From Candidatus Helarchaeota archaeon (GTDB lineage Archaea; Asgardarchaeota; Lokiarchaeia; Helarchaeales; HEL-GB-A): DNA of 46,388 nt. Positions 7,786-17,200 of this stretch are shown here, in pieces (position 1 is the stretch's first letter; every line of letters begins with the position of its first letter). A model generated the notes under the pieces. The model was not told the origin of the DNA, did not search any database, and saw only the letters and a list, made by a program, of their open reading frames with translations. The stretch is from the NCBI GenBank assembly GCA_016840125.1, contig JAEOSY010000210.1, positions 1 to 46,388 of the forward strand. Reading direction: 5' to 3'. Both the position numbers and the translations under genes were made by a program.

Positions 7786-10074
7786 TTAGTGTTCCAAAGG
7801 TATTTCAAAGAAGAAGGTCGTGCCTTTTCCGAGTCCTGCCGATTCGGCCCAAATTTTTCCTTGGTATTTCTCAAGAATACTTCGACAAATAGCAAGACCC
7901 AACCCCATACCTTTATGATCAAGTTTCGATGCATCCTCTGTTCTACCAAACCGGGTAAAAATTAGGTCAATATCCTCCTTTTTCAATCCTATCCCGGAAT
8001 CAGTCATGGAAAACCACCAATTACCCTTCTCTATTTTAGAAAGAATCTTAATTTCAGAGTCAGAAGTCGAGAATTTGATAGCATTATCAATTAAGTTTCT
8101 AATCAATCTAGTTATTTGAACTTGGTCTAAAAGTAGCTCATCATCAGGCTTACATTCATGAACTATTTTTATTCCTTTTCGTTTGAGTTTAAATTTGAAA
8201 TCCTCGATTAGACTAGCCAAAATTTTACTTACTCGGAATTTATCTTTTTTTAACTGAATAATATCCGCTTTAAGTTTTACAAAATTTATGAGATCCTCGA
8301 TTAAAATTTTTAATCTTATTTCGCTCCGCTGCATAATTTTGAGAGCTTTCAGCTCACTTTCGCCCAAAGTATCTGAGTCGAGGAGTAGTTCAGTAAAATT
8401 CACAATTGCTGTAAGAGGGTTACGAACCTCATGTGCGACATCTGCAAAAAAGTCATCCTTCAAACGATCCAATTGTTTTAATTCTTTATATTGGGTTTGG
8501 ATTTCCTCAAATAATTTGCTTCTAGCTTCCTCTGCTTTTTTCCGCTTTGATATATCCCGTGCGATTATAAGCATTTTTGTTTGGTCTAACTTATCAGAAA
8601 ACATTTTCCCCTTCATGTCAAACCATTTATAAGTTCCATCCTTCATCCTAATTCTTGCCTCTCCCGCCCCTCCCCCATCTTCAAACCCTTTTATTGTTTC
8701 AGCTAGCTTCTCATCAATCATATCGGGATCAATGAAGTCAAAGTTGTATTTTCCCAATAAATCCTCTTTTGAATACCCTGTTGTTTTTAGAAATGCCTCC
8801 TCATTAATGTATTCAATTTCAAATTTCTTATTCAATACTAAAATAAGATCGTTAACATTTTCGGTGATAAGCCGGTATTTTTCCTCAGATTCCTTAAGCA
8901 TTAATTCCGCTTGTTTTTGTTTCGTAATATCTCGTGCAGTACCTAGAACAGCAGGTTTCCCCTCAAATTGAATGGTATTAATATTTACTGATATATCTCT
9001 CATACTACCATCTTTAGACTTGATTCTGATTTGATATATTTTGGGATCTTCGTAACGCCCATCCATTCGTAATTCGTGTTCTTCGGCCACAAACGCGGAA
9101 TCTTCAGACACAACCAAATCTAAAAACGGCATACCAAGAAGTTCTTCCTTAGAATAGCCAGTAATATCAGCTGTAGCTGTATTAACAAATTTATATACCC
9201 CCTCTTGAACTATTAAAACTGCATCTTTTTCACTTTCCACAAGAGTCGAATATAATTCTTCCGATTCCCGGAGTTTTAGCTCTGCTTCTTTACGGTCGGT
9301 GATATCCGTTACTACTGCAATTGAACCACAATATTTTTTTTGTGCATCCAGAATTGGGGCAGCTGATAATGACGCATATATTTGCTTTCCATCCTTTGTC
9401 TGTACAGGGATTTCATATTTACTTCCGGTCCCTTGTTCTCGCTTTTTCAATTCTGGTTGGACCCTTTTTATTACCTCTTGATTCACAAAATCGATCCAAG
9501 ATTTTCCAATTACCTCATCTTGTGTATAATTAAACATTTTACATAATTGAGGATTAAGAAAGGTGATAATCCCCTCTTCATCCTGAACCGCCAAGCCATC
9601 ATTCATTGTATTTACAAGTGAACGATACTTTTCTTCACTCTCACGTAAATTACTCCCAGCTTCTTTTCGTTCAGATATATCTCTAGCAATTAGAAAATAT
9701 TTTTCCTCTCCGTTTTCATCCGTAAAGGAACGACCCTTCAATTCAAGCCAAATATAGGACCCATTTTTATGCCGGCCCCTAGCCTCAATTACACCATCTC
9801 CCATCTCTCTAATTCTTAAAACAGCTTGGAGAAGCGGTTCTACATCCTCAGGATGCACATTTTTAAAACCTTCTTTACCAATTAGATCTTCTTTTGAATA
9901 ACCTAAAACTTCCTTATGAGCCCTTTCATTGATAAATTCCCACTTGAGGTTTCTATCAAAAATCACAAGTAAATCATTTGTATTTTCTAAGATAAGCCTT
10001 GCATATCTTTCCACCGATTCTCTAATCTGAATTGTATCATTTTCAGGATTTTTTCTCGAACTCAATTTTATCAA
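7786..10074 (-). CDS. Soluble histidine kinase with four PAS domains
   Basis: A 762-residue sensor kinase without membrane helices. Four PAS/PAC units run in tandem (about 20-140, 145-265, 270-390, 395-512), each ending in the usual PAC signature (for example ARDISERK, TDITDRK, ARDITKQ, ARDISKRK). A coiled linker leads to a HisKA domain with the phospho-acceptor H548 in VAHEVRNPL. The ATP-binding domain shows the N box (N660, N664), the D692-S-G694 motif and GMGLGLAI (from 722). It should sense a small ligand, redox state or light in the cytoplasm and pass phosphate to a response regulator; none is encoded in the window, so it is an orphan. The start is a TTG at 10074 lying about 20 bases after a TATA-like TTTAAAAA, so the message may be nearly leaderless; a second in-frame TTG is three codons on. 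Confidence 0.9.
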   Translation of the reverse strand: MIKLSSRKNPENDTIQIRESVERYARLILENTNDLLVIFDRNLKWEFINERAHKEVLGYSKEDLIGKEGFKNVHPEDVEPLLQAVLRIREMGDGVIEARGRHKNGSYIWLELKGRSFTDENGEEKYFLIARDISERKEAGSNLRESEEKYRSLVNTMNDGLAVQDEEGIITFLNPQLCKMFNYTQDEVIGKSWIDFVNQEVIKRVQPELKKREQGTGSKYEIPVQTKDGKQIYASLSAAPILDAQKKYCGSIAVVTDITDRKEAELKLRESEELYSTLVESEKDAVLIVQEGVYKFVNTATADITGYSKEELLGMPFLDLVVSEDSAFVAEEHELRMDGRYEDPKIYQIRIKSKDGSMRDISVNINTIQFEGKPAVLGTARDITKQKQAELMLKESEEKYRLITENVNDLILVLNKKFEIEYINEEAFLKTTGYSKEDLLGKYNFDFIDPDMIDEKLAETIKGFEDGGGAGEARIRMKDGTYKWFDMKGKMFSDKLDQTKMLIIARDISKRKKAEEARSKLFEEIQTQYKELKQLDRLKDDFFADVAHEVRNPLTAIVNFTELLLDSDTLGESELKALKIMQRSEIRLKILIEDLINFVKLKADIIQLKKDKFRVSKILASLIEDFKFKLKRKGIKIVHECKPDDELLLDQVQITRLIRNLIDNAIKFSTSDSEIKILSKIEKGNWWFSMTDSGIGLKKEDIDLIFTRFGRTEDASKLDHKGMGLGLAICRSILEKYQGKIWAESAGLGKGTTFFFEIPLEH

Positions 10075-10422
10075 CCAATGAAAAAGAATTTTTAAATATT
10101 GGACAAATTGGGAGGTAAAAGATCAAATCTGGATATTTCAGTAATTTATGATTTATAAATGTTTCAAATTTATATAATAAAGGTTATAGCTACCTGATTT
10201 TCCCTCCCCTCATGACTCTACTATCACAATTTTTTCCAAAATGGTATAATATTCTGTATTTTTTGACAATATGTATAATTCAATATTTTTTATTTTCCAA
10301 TTTGTCTTTAATCTTTTCTAATAAGACTTTTTCCACGGAAATCAACTCTATAATCCTTTACCATTTAAATAATAGTTACCGTTATTTCGGTTATCCACAG
10401 CCCCAAAATTCATTAGATGTCA

Positions 10423-10470
10423 GGATTTTTTGTCGGATTTTAAGAGGTACTTCATGACGGAGAAAGTCTC
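10423..10470. repeat. Dispersed element, copy 3
   Basis: Contains TTTTGTCGG, TTTAAG and ATGACGG at the same spacing as copy 2, with about three quarters of positions alike over the core. It lies in the 487-bp gap (10075-10561) between the divergent kinase and CDP-alcohol transferase genes. The rest of that gap is AT-rich, with promoter-like stretches (for example TTTAATATAC near 10486) and no convincing gene; a weak plus-strand 81-codon frame ends in this element. Confidence 0.5.
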
Positions 10471-10576
10471 ATGTAAATTTAAAAATTTAATATACTTGTT
10501 CATATGAAGCGGATAGAAATATTTATCTAAAATTCCAAATCCAAATAGAAGTAGATTTAATTTGGACGCGATTTTT

Positions 10577-11455
10577 ATGACGGCACTTGATACTTTTCAT
10601 TTAATCTATTTGATCTCAATTTCAGCGTTAACTATTATCTTCCTCGTGCATACAATTTTAACGCGTAAGAAATTTGTACTGAAGGAAATGACATTTTACG
10701 AATATTTCAAATTCTGGTTAGACCATCATGGCGTAGCGACCCCCCCTGAAGAGACAAAAGGTCCATTAAGCCCCTATCTCCATTCATTTTTTATTGCGGG
10801 TAAATGGTATGCCCGCTTAGGAATCACTGCAAATAAATTAAGTATTCTAGGAGTAATATGGGCTTTTTGGACACTCGAGTGTTGGTTCTTGGGTGGAAAT
10901 TGGATTTTCTTAGGACTCCTATTTATCATCCTCTCTGGAACTACTGACAGCCTTGATGGGGTCGTGGCATATCTAACTGGAACTGAAAGCAAGTTGGGCG
11001 CTTGGTATGATGCTGTTCTTGATAAATTTGGCGATATTCTTTGGATTGCAGGACCATTGTTCTTCATTTTCACGAACCCTTTTACAGTCAGCTCTTACGA
11101 TCCCGCTTGGCTTATTACCGTAGCGGTCGTTGGCTTATTAGCTCTTTTGATGGCTCAGATTCAGGAGTATTGCAGAGCGAGAGCAGAGGGTTTAGGTGTT
11201 GAGGTTAATATTCCTACAATTGGTGAGAGAATCTCACGAGTATTCATCTATGTTACTATGATGGCCTGTATTGGACTCTCAAATGTTCTCACGTCCTTCA
11301 GCCCAACTCCAGAGTTCCAAAGTGTGAATAATTTCATGGCTACTGGCATCATTCCCATTTGTTTCTTCGTGTTACTAATATTCTCCATTCTCTCTATCAT
11401 TCAACTGACGCGGCATGTTCAGAAAAACCTGTCTGAAAGCACAAAAACAGAATAA
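10577..11455 (+). CDS. CDP-alcohol phosphatidyltransferase family enzyme (archaetidylinositol-phosphate-synthase-like)
   Basis: A membrane enzyme that should transfer a CDP-activated archaeal lipid to an alcohol, forming a phospholipid head group. The family signature D-x2-D-G-x2-A-R-x8-G-x3-D-x3-D is present as D129/D132/G133/A136/G146/D150/D154 (numbered from the TTG start at 10562), but the Arg after Ala is Tyr137. The later EYCRARAEGLGVEVN and GERISR stretches resemble inositol-phosphate-type synthases more than serine-type ones. An extra N-terminal membrane helix and linker make it longer (292-297) than minimal family members of about 200. A TTG at 10562 adds five residues; the ATG at 10577 is preferred. 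It runs into the convergent flavin-reductase gene with a 12-bp gap. Exact head group is uncertain. Confidence 0.8.
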   Translation: MTALDTFHLIYLISISALTIIFLVHTILTRKKFVLKEMTFYEYFKFWLDHHGVATPPEETKGPLSPYLHSFFIAGKWYARLGITANKLSILGVIWAFWTLECWFLGGNWIFLGLLFIILSGTTDSLDGVVAYLTGTESKLGAWYDAVLDKFGDILWIAGPLFFIFTNPFTVSSYDPAWLITVAVVGLLALLMAQIQEYCRARAEGLGVEVNIPTIGERISRVFIYVTMMACIGLSNVLTSFSPTPEFQSVNNFMATGIIPICFFVLLIFSILSIIQLTRHVQKNLSESTKTE

Positions 11456-11467
11456 ATCCTTTCATTC

Positions 11468-12016
11468 CTATTTTTTTGGTTTTACAATTTCGTGCTTATT
11501 GGAGCAGAAAAGATCTCCTCCACAATGATACACTAATTCCAATTCTTCAATGTTCAGGCGTTTCTGATCTACTAAAAATTTCCCTTCTTCACAACTAGCA
11601 GCGACTACTTTCCCCACAAATAGGCTGTGATCCCCATATTTTTGCGTATCTATCACTTCACACTCAAAATTTGCCACGCATTCTTGAATTAAATTCGCCT
11701 TAATTTTCTTCGCTGGGACTGGTGTTAAGCCGGTTTTCTCAAATTTATTTACAATTCTTCCAGAATTTCGACCACAGTAGAGCACTTTATCCACAATTTC
11801 CATCGTTGGTAGATTGACCCCAAACTCTCTGGAGTCTTGAATTAATTTATGGGTGAGACTCTTAAGGTTCACTGATACCCCAAAAATTGGAGTGATGAAG
11901 CTGATCGGTGTTGTCCAAGCGAGGGTTATAATATTTTCATCAGCTGTAATCAGGCATACAAGTTTTGGATATGCAAGACGGAACGCCTGCGTAATGGGTA
12001 TATCTATTTTAGCCAT
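11468..12016 (-). CDS. Flavin-reductase-like FMN-binding protein (flavoredoxin type)
   Basis: A 182-residue protein with the split-barrel flavin reductase-like fold. Typical features are the early LVCLITADENIITLAWTTP strand region, FGVSVNLKSLTHKLI, the REFGVNLPT motif and a distal HSLFVGKVVAA strand. Such proteins bind FMN and act as flavin reductases or flavoredoxins in electron transfer; which donor it uses cannot be read from the sequence. It lies 78 bp downstream of the decarboxylase gene on the same strand, so the two may share a transcript, although no functional link is evident. The start is ATG at 12016. Confidence 0.75.
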   Translation of the reverse strand: MAKIDIPITQAFRLAYPKLVCLITADENIITLAWTTPISFITPIFGVSVNLKSLTHKLIQDSREFGVNLPTMEIVDKVLYCGRNSGRIVNKFEKTGLTPVPAKKIKANLIQECVANFECEVIDTQKYGDHSLFVGKVVAASCEEGKFLVDQKRLNIEELELVYHCGGDLFCSNKHEIVKPKK

Positions 12017-12094
12017 TTTAACACATCAACAGAAATTTGTAAGTAATGGAGATATTTCTTAACAATTACTAAATTATAATTTTGAAAAAATAAA

Positions 12095-12742
12095 TTAATT
12101 GTCTTTACAGATGGCAATTACTGTTTCGCCTGCTTTAACTTTGGTACCCTTCTGCACGTTCAATTCAAAGTGGCCTTGAATTTGCAGTTTAACCATCGAA
12201 CCAAAATAGATTAGCCCTACTTTTTGACCCGCTTGAAGTATTTGTCCAGGTTTTACGTAACTTTTCAATCGCCTTGCGAATGCACCAACAATTTGCGTTA
12301 GCCACATTTTTGTTGAATTTTTGAGTTCGATTTCAATTTCGTTTTGGCAATTTTCCGTTGCGCATCGAACTTTTTTACGGTCAGATCCTAATTTCGGAGC
12401 AAATAAATGAATTCTTCGATGCCTTCCAGAGGTTCGTGTGATCTTGGTTACGGTTCCAGTCATTGGGGCTCGTTGTAAGTGGCAATTGACAACGCTGAGT
12501 TCAACAAAGATAGTTAATTCATCTGCAGTATGATTAATCGCATTAATACGTCCGTCTGCAGGGGCAAGAACTAAACTTTGATCAGAGGGGGGTGTCCGTG
12601 AGGGATCTCTGAAAAAGAATAACATTATTACTGTAAAAATAAACGCTAATAGCCATTCAGGTCGGTTCATCCACCACATTAAGAAAATTGGTAATATCGT
12701 AGCTGGTACAAGTACCCACAAGCCCTCTTTTACTATCCTCAT
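12095..12742 (-). CDS. Archaetidylserine/phosphatidylserine decarboxylase-type proenzyme
   Basis: A 215-residue short-form decarboxylase that should convert archaetidylserine to archaetidylethanolamine. Two N-terminal membrane helices (about 7-43) end in FFFRDPSRTPP, a family hallmark. Catalytic residues visible are D63 in APADGRI and H87 in NCHLQRAP. The self-cleavage site is G181-S182 in YFGSMVKL, where the serine becomes the pyruvoyl group. The length and the single GS site fit the compact archaeal/Bacillus-like type. The CDP-alcohol transferase gene lies about 640 bp away on the other strand and could act in the same head-group pathway, but that enzyme looks inositol-type, so the direct pairing is uncertain. 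The start is ATG at 12742. Confidence 0.85.
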   Translation of the reverse strand: MRIVKEGLWVLVPATILPIFLMWWMNRPEWLLAFIFTVIMLFFFRDPSRTPPSDQSLVLAPADGRINAINHTADELTIFVELSVVNCHLQRAPMTGTVTKITRTSGRHRRIHLFAPKLGSDRKKVRCATENCQNEIEIELKNSTKMWLTQIVGAFARRLKSYVKPGQILQAGQKVGLIYFGSMVKLQIQGHFELNVQKGTKVKAGETVIAICKDN

Positions 12743-12807
12743 CTTTTCTTAATTCCTTAAATGGATTCTTATTTAATGTTATTGCCACGCATTCATCATC
12801 AGGTTGC

Positions 12808-12823
12808 GCGCAGTTCGCTGCGC
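12808..12823. other. GC-rich hairpin with UUCG tetraloop
   Basis: On the plus strand GCGCAG-TTCG-CTGCGC forms a perfect 6-bp stem with a stable UUCG loop, standing out in AT-rich sequence. It lies in the 205-bp gap between the deacetylase-family gene and the decarboxylase gene, both on the minus strand, where the loop would read CGAA. It could be a transcript-end or leader structure; no following T-tract is present in either direction. Confidence 0.3.
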
Positions 12824-12947
12824 AAACATACCTGTACTACATTAATGTAAAAACTCTTAATCTTTTCTGCACATTTATGAGATTAAAATATTTTGCTATG
12901 TGTAGAACTGTTTTAACCCGAGATTATACTACCCCTAGTAAGTAAAA

Positions 12948-14021
12948 CTAGTGAAGAAGTGGTATATGTTTCTCCAGGTACCGAAGCTGTTCAAACACGT
13001 ACGGCCGAGGAATTGAGTTAGGGGGGGCATATCTGTATTGGTCGACATCCTCTGGAATTTCAATTATCTTTTCAGCGAGGCTAGCAATGATGCTTGCGGA
13101 ACTCCAGTATGTGCTATCCTGAGCGTAACCGCCACCTGCTACAACAATAGCTTTTCCCTTCGTGATTTTAAAAATCAATTCTAATAGGCGTTTAGCGATG
13201 TCTTGAAACCCTTGAGTGGTAAATCGGAGGTTAGCCAACGGATCATCTATATGCCCATCAACACCCGCTTGCCAGATGATTAATTCTGGTTTAAAATTAA
13301 TTAATGCTTTCGGTACTATTTTTCGGAATGCCCAAATGAGTTCCACATCCGAACTCGCGCTACCCGGTTCAAAGGGAAAATTAATACAATACCCTTCCCC
13401 ATCCTTTTTTCCGATTTCAGAAATAGCACCGGTTCCTGGATAGAGTGATTTTCCGGTTTCATGTAATGAAATGGTGAGAACTTCTGGATTTTCATAGAAG
13501 ATCGCTTGTGTACCGTTTCCATGGTGTACATCCGTATCAATGATCGCAATTTTCTTAATGTTCTGGTTTGTTAAGAACCATTTCGCTGTAATAGCAATAT
13601 CATTATAAACATTAAATCCACCCCCACTATTGGGAAAGGCGTGGTGATATCCTCCCACAAAATTGTAAAAAGGTTGCAGCTTCTGCATAGACAATTTCGC
13701 CCCAGCCATGGTTCCTCCCACGCAAACACTATAATAATCATGCATCCCGCGAAATGCTGGCGTATCTTTACTTAATTCCCCAATTCCTGTTTCAGACATC
13801 TTTTTAATTTCTTTTATGTAAGCAGGCTCATGAACTAATAAAAGATCTTCATCTGTTACAGGCTCTGCCTTGTAAACATCAGTATCCTCATTGATTATGC
13901 CGAGTTTCTTCAGAAGTAAAAACGTTTTTTGATATCTATTACTTTTTACGGGATGATCTGGTCCGAAATCAATATTAGAAAATCGGTCATCCCATATAAA
14001 TCCCAAAGGCAGCGAGTTCAT
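12948..14021 (-). CDS. Histone deacetylase-family amidohydrolase (AcuC-like)
   Basis: A 357-residue zinc-dependent deacetylase of the HDAC/AcuC/acetylpolyamine amidohydrolase superfamily, cytoplasmic. Catalytic elements are complete: the His pair H126-H127 in GGYHHAFP, zinc ligands D164 and H166 in DTDVHHGNGT and D255 in AGVDGHIDDP, and the transition-state tyrosine Y299 in AGGGYA. Substrates in prokaryotes include acetylated proteins (such as acetyl-CoA synthetase), polyamines or, in archaea, chromatin proteins; the sequence does not decide between these. It stands alone: downstream is a 205-bp gap, upstream a 261-bp gap in which I see no convincing gene. The start is ATG at 14021. Confidence 0.9.
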   Translation of the reverse strand: MNSLPLGFIWDDRFSNIDFGPDHPVKSNRYQKTFLLLKKLGIINEDTDVYKAEPVTDEDLLLVHEPAYIKEIKKMSETGIGELSKDTPAFRGMHDYYSVCVGGTMAGAKLSMQKLQPFYNFVGGYHHAFPNSGGGFNVYNDIAITAKWFLTNQNIKKIAIIDTDVHHGNGTQAIFYENPEVLTISLHETGKSLYPGTGAISEIGKKDGEGYCINFPFEPGSASSDVELIWAFRKIVPKALINFKPELIIWQAGVDGHIDDPLANLRFTTQGFQDIAKRLLELIFKITKGKAIVVAGGGYAQDSTYWSSASIIASLAEKIIEIPEDVDQYRYAPPNSIPRPYVFEQLRYLEKHIPLLH

Positions 14022-14282
14022 TAGAAGAATTACTCCAAAATTTTGATACTTTTTAGCTTAACATTGTCTCTGAAAATAAAAAATATTATAGTTTTGTACG
14101 GAATAATACTTTTCACCAATGAAATCTATTCCATTCAAAGATCTCTTCCTGCACCAGAGAAAACCGTATTTGATCTACAGGTGGCAAATTCTGAAAAATG
14201 TTACAGGCCAATTTCGACACGAATTAGAATGTATCCCCTACCAAATCATCTTAATATTTCAGGATTGTTTAAAATAAATCTA

Positions 14283-17200
14283 TCATTTATTTGATTTCTG
14301 TCTTTTCAGTATATTCCTTCTATGGAAGAAAAAAATAGTAGTAACGCCTATGGCAGCTCCGATTACAATAAATAAAAGTATCCAGAAAAGTAATGATGGT
14401 TGTTCATCAATGATATGAACGGTAATGATGTTTGAAGACTCGCTACTGTGACCTAGTTTGTCCATAGCTATAATATAAAATTCATAAGTACCCTTTGGGA
14501 GGCTGGTAATTAAACAATTTAACGTAGTGGTATTTACGATATTAATTCCGTCTTGATAGATTAAATAGGTAACATTAGTTAGGTCGGATACTGGAAGCCA
14601 AGTTAAGGTCACATCGGATCCATTTAGGACAAAGGAGAGGGCAGTATTAGTAGGAGGCGTATTATCAATAACTATAACAAATGGAATACTATGGGAATTT
14701 TCTAATGTATCAAATGCTTGAACGATTAATTCCCAATACCCATCAATAACTGCTGATGTGTTTGTAAATGACCAGCTTTCATTCATACCGTAATTAGATG
14801 ACCAACTGGCTGGAATTGTTAAATTTGAACTAATAATAGAGACATTCTGAACCGCTACCATATTATCGAATGCCGTTCCATTAATCCAAATGCTGCCCCC
14901 TGATTGTGGATTAACCGTGGCTTGAATTTGAGTTAGCAAAGGACCTGAGAAATCGAATGAAATGTAACACTCTATAATAAAAGAATTGTTAGCAAGATCA
15001 GTTAGATTAACTTCGATCAAATACTTTTCACCAGAGGTTAGTTCAGGAAGAGACGTAATATTATAGAATGCCCAATTTGAAGGAGTTCCGATATTAAGAC
15101 TCCAAATAGCCTCCCCCGTGATATTAGTAGACTGAATAAAAACGTTTTTGAGCCCAGATCCCAGATCCCACGCAGAGCCATTAACCCAGATGCGTCCAGC
15201 ACTTTCGCGAGTTTGAATAGTTGTGAAAAAAGTAGAAGCAGTTTGAGAACCATTAGGAGAAATAGTATCTACTGTAAACCTTTCATCTATGACATTTTCA
15301 GATCCAATTGAATCATTTGCAAAGACCTGAAGATGATAATACCCATCTGACCAAGTAATTGTATCATTAATGAAATATGTTCCATTCCAATTAAGTGTCC
15401 CATTCGGTGTCCAGCCACTTCCCATATTATATCGAAAAGTGATATAATCCACAGATGTTAAATTAGAGATAATAATAGGAAAGGTTTGATAAGAATAAGT
15501 GAAATTATTCGGAGAATTTAATTCAATCCAAGAGGTATCGATTGTAAACCCTTGTTCTCTAAGCATCTCATACCCAAGTGTATTATTCGCAAAAATTTGG
15601 ATGATATTTGCACCCTCACCCCAATTACAAGTTGTATTAGTGAAATGGGTCCCATTATAAGTTAAAGTATAATTATTTGACCAAGAAATCCCATCTGTAC
15701 TATTTCTATACCATGCAGATTCAATGGCGGTAGAATTATCTATAATAACAGGTATGCTTGAATAGTAATAAGTCTTATTTTTTGGCTCAATAATCGAAAA
15801 TCCTATTTTAATTAGAAATTGAGCATTGGTGGCATCGACCTCGATTGAATAATTGAATTCCGGTCCTATATTGAAGGTTCCTTGTATTAACAGTCCAGAA
15901 GATGTTTCATAATATAATACTGAAGTATACAAGGTTTCAGTTAATTCCCAGCATTCTAGTGTCGTGTTGAGAATATCCAAATATTTCTTTCCACTAACAG
16001 TAAAATTGTTGTTTGTGCCTGCAATATTGATCAGAATAGTATCATTTTGAGAAATATTTTTTGGGATAAATAAGTGATCGTGGATATTTGTTCCCCAAAA
16101 AATTTGGTCAGTATTTAAGATTCGGGTTGCGTTATCAGTATACCAATTCCCTGGCCCAAATAGACTATCTGTATGATTATTGTAGAAAATGTTGCCTTCA
16201 AGGAATTCATAATTCTCGGTACCATTCCAAGGTGTATGTATTCCTATATTATAGATCCCTGACCAATTGTAAAATAGCCCATCAAATAAGCAGGTTTCAG
16301 GAACCGTTCCAATTATAAAGAACTTAGCATTCTCTACCTCTCGTAAATTGCCGAGCGTATCATTAGTCCAAATATCAATATAATAGATTCCATTAAGTTG
16401 CCCTGTGGAGTTCCATGTATTAGCATATAATGTATCATTTGCAGTGCCATCATTATGGAGGCCATCATCAAAAAGAATGACGTTTTGTAAATCTATTTCA
16501 TCAGGATATTGGATGGTTGCAATAACGCTACTTACATTGGACGGATCAGTGACATTTGCCTTAATCGTGAAATTGGAACCACTAAGTCCAACAGAGGGCG
16601 TAATAAAAGGATTTTGAACCAGGGGCGGGAGAAGATCTTGACCTGTGGATCCTCCTGCGAAATATCCGGAACCAGTTGAAATATTCCCTAAGGCTAAATC
16701 TATATAGCCGCTACCTAACCCATCGGTAAAATAAGCATAAATTTCGTACCAATTATCGCCAATCAAAGCCGGGCAACCACCAAAGTTAAAGACCACATTA
16801 TTTCCAACAATATATGCAAAATTATTATCATAATGAGGAGCAGAAATCCAAGTTGCCCCATTCCAGTAGTAATTATCTGAGAGTCTTTGGATATAAGAAG
16901 CCGGTGGCGAACCCACCATCTTCATTAAATTGATTGAATACTCTGCTGGAGTTGTGTTATCATGGAACTTATCAATCTCTGCCATATAGATATAAATCCA
17001 ATCAGGTGTAGTTCCAGAGGCAGGGATTTCCACAAATGTCACATTTAACATATTCATTGAAGCATTTTCATATATAATTGTCATATCCACTGGATTATGG
17101 GATGATGGAATGCCTGAAAAATCAGTTACATCGCCTGATGCATCTATCCAAATAATCGCTTTAGATTGTATTTCTTCGCTGCCCTTAATCTCATTTTTAA

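Noticed and set aside
7740..7949. 69-codon minus-strand frame overlapping the kinase 3' end
   Set aside because: Alternative frame of the conserved kinase ATP-binding domain; no independent support.
10212..10457. 81-codon plus-strand frame in the kinase/transferase gap
   Set aside because: Product is Phe/Ile-rich as expected of AT-rich noncoding DNA; no ribosome site. Its end overlaps the dispersed element, which explains the apparent conservation.
14043..14294. 83-codon plus-strand frame after the deacetylase gene
   Set aside because: Overlaps the end of the surface-protein gene, has no promoter or ribosome site, and shows no recognisable motif.
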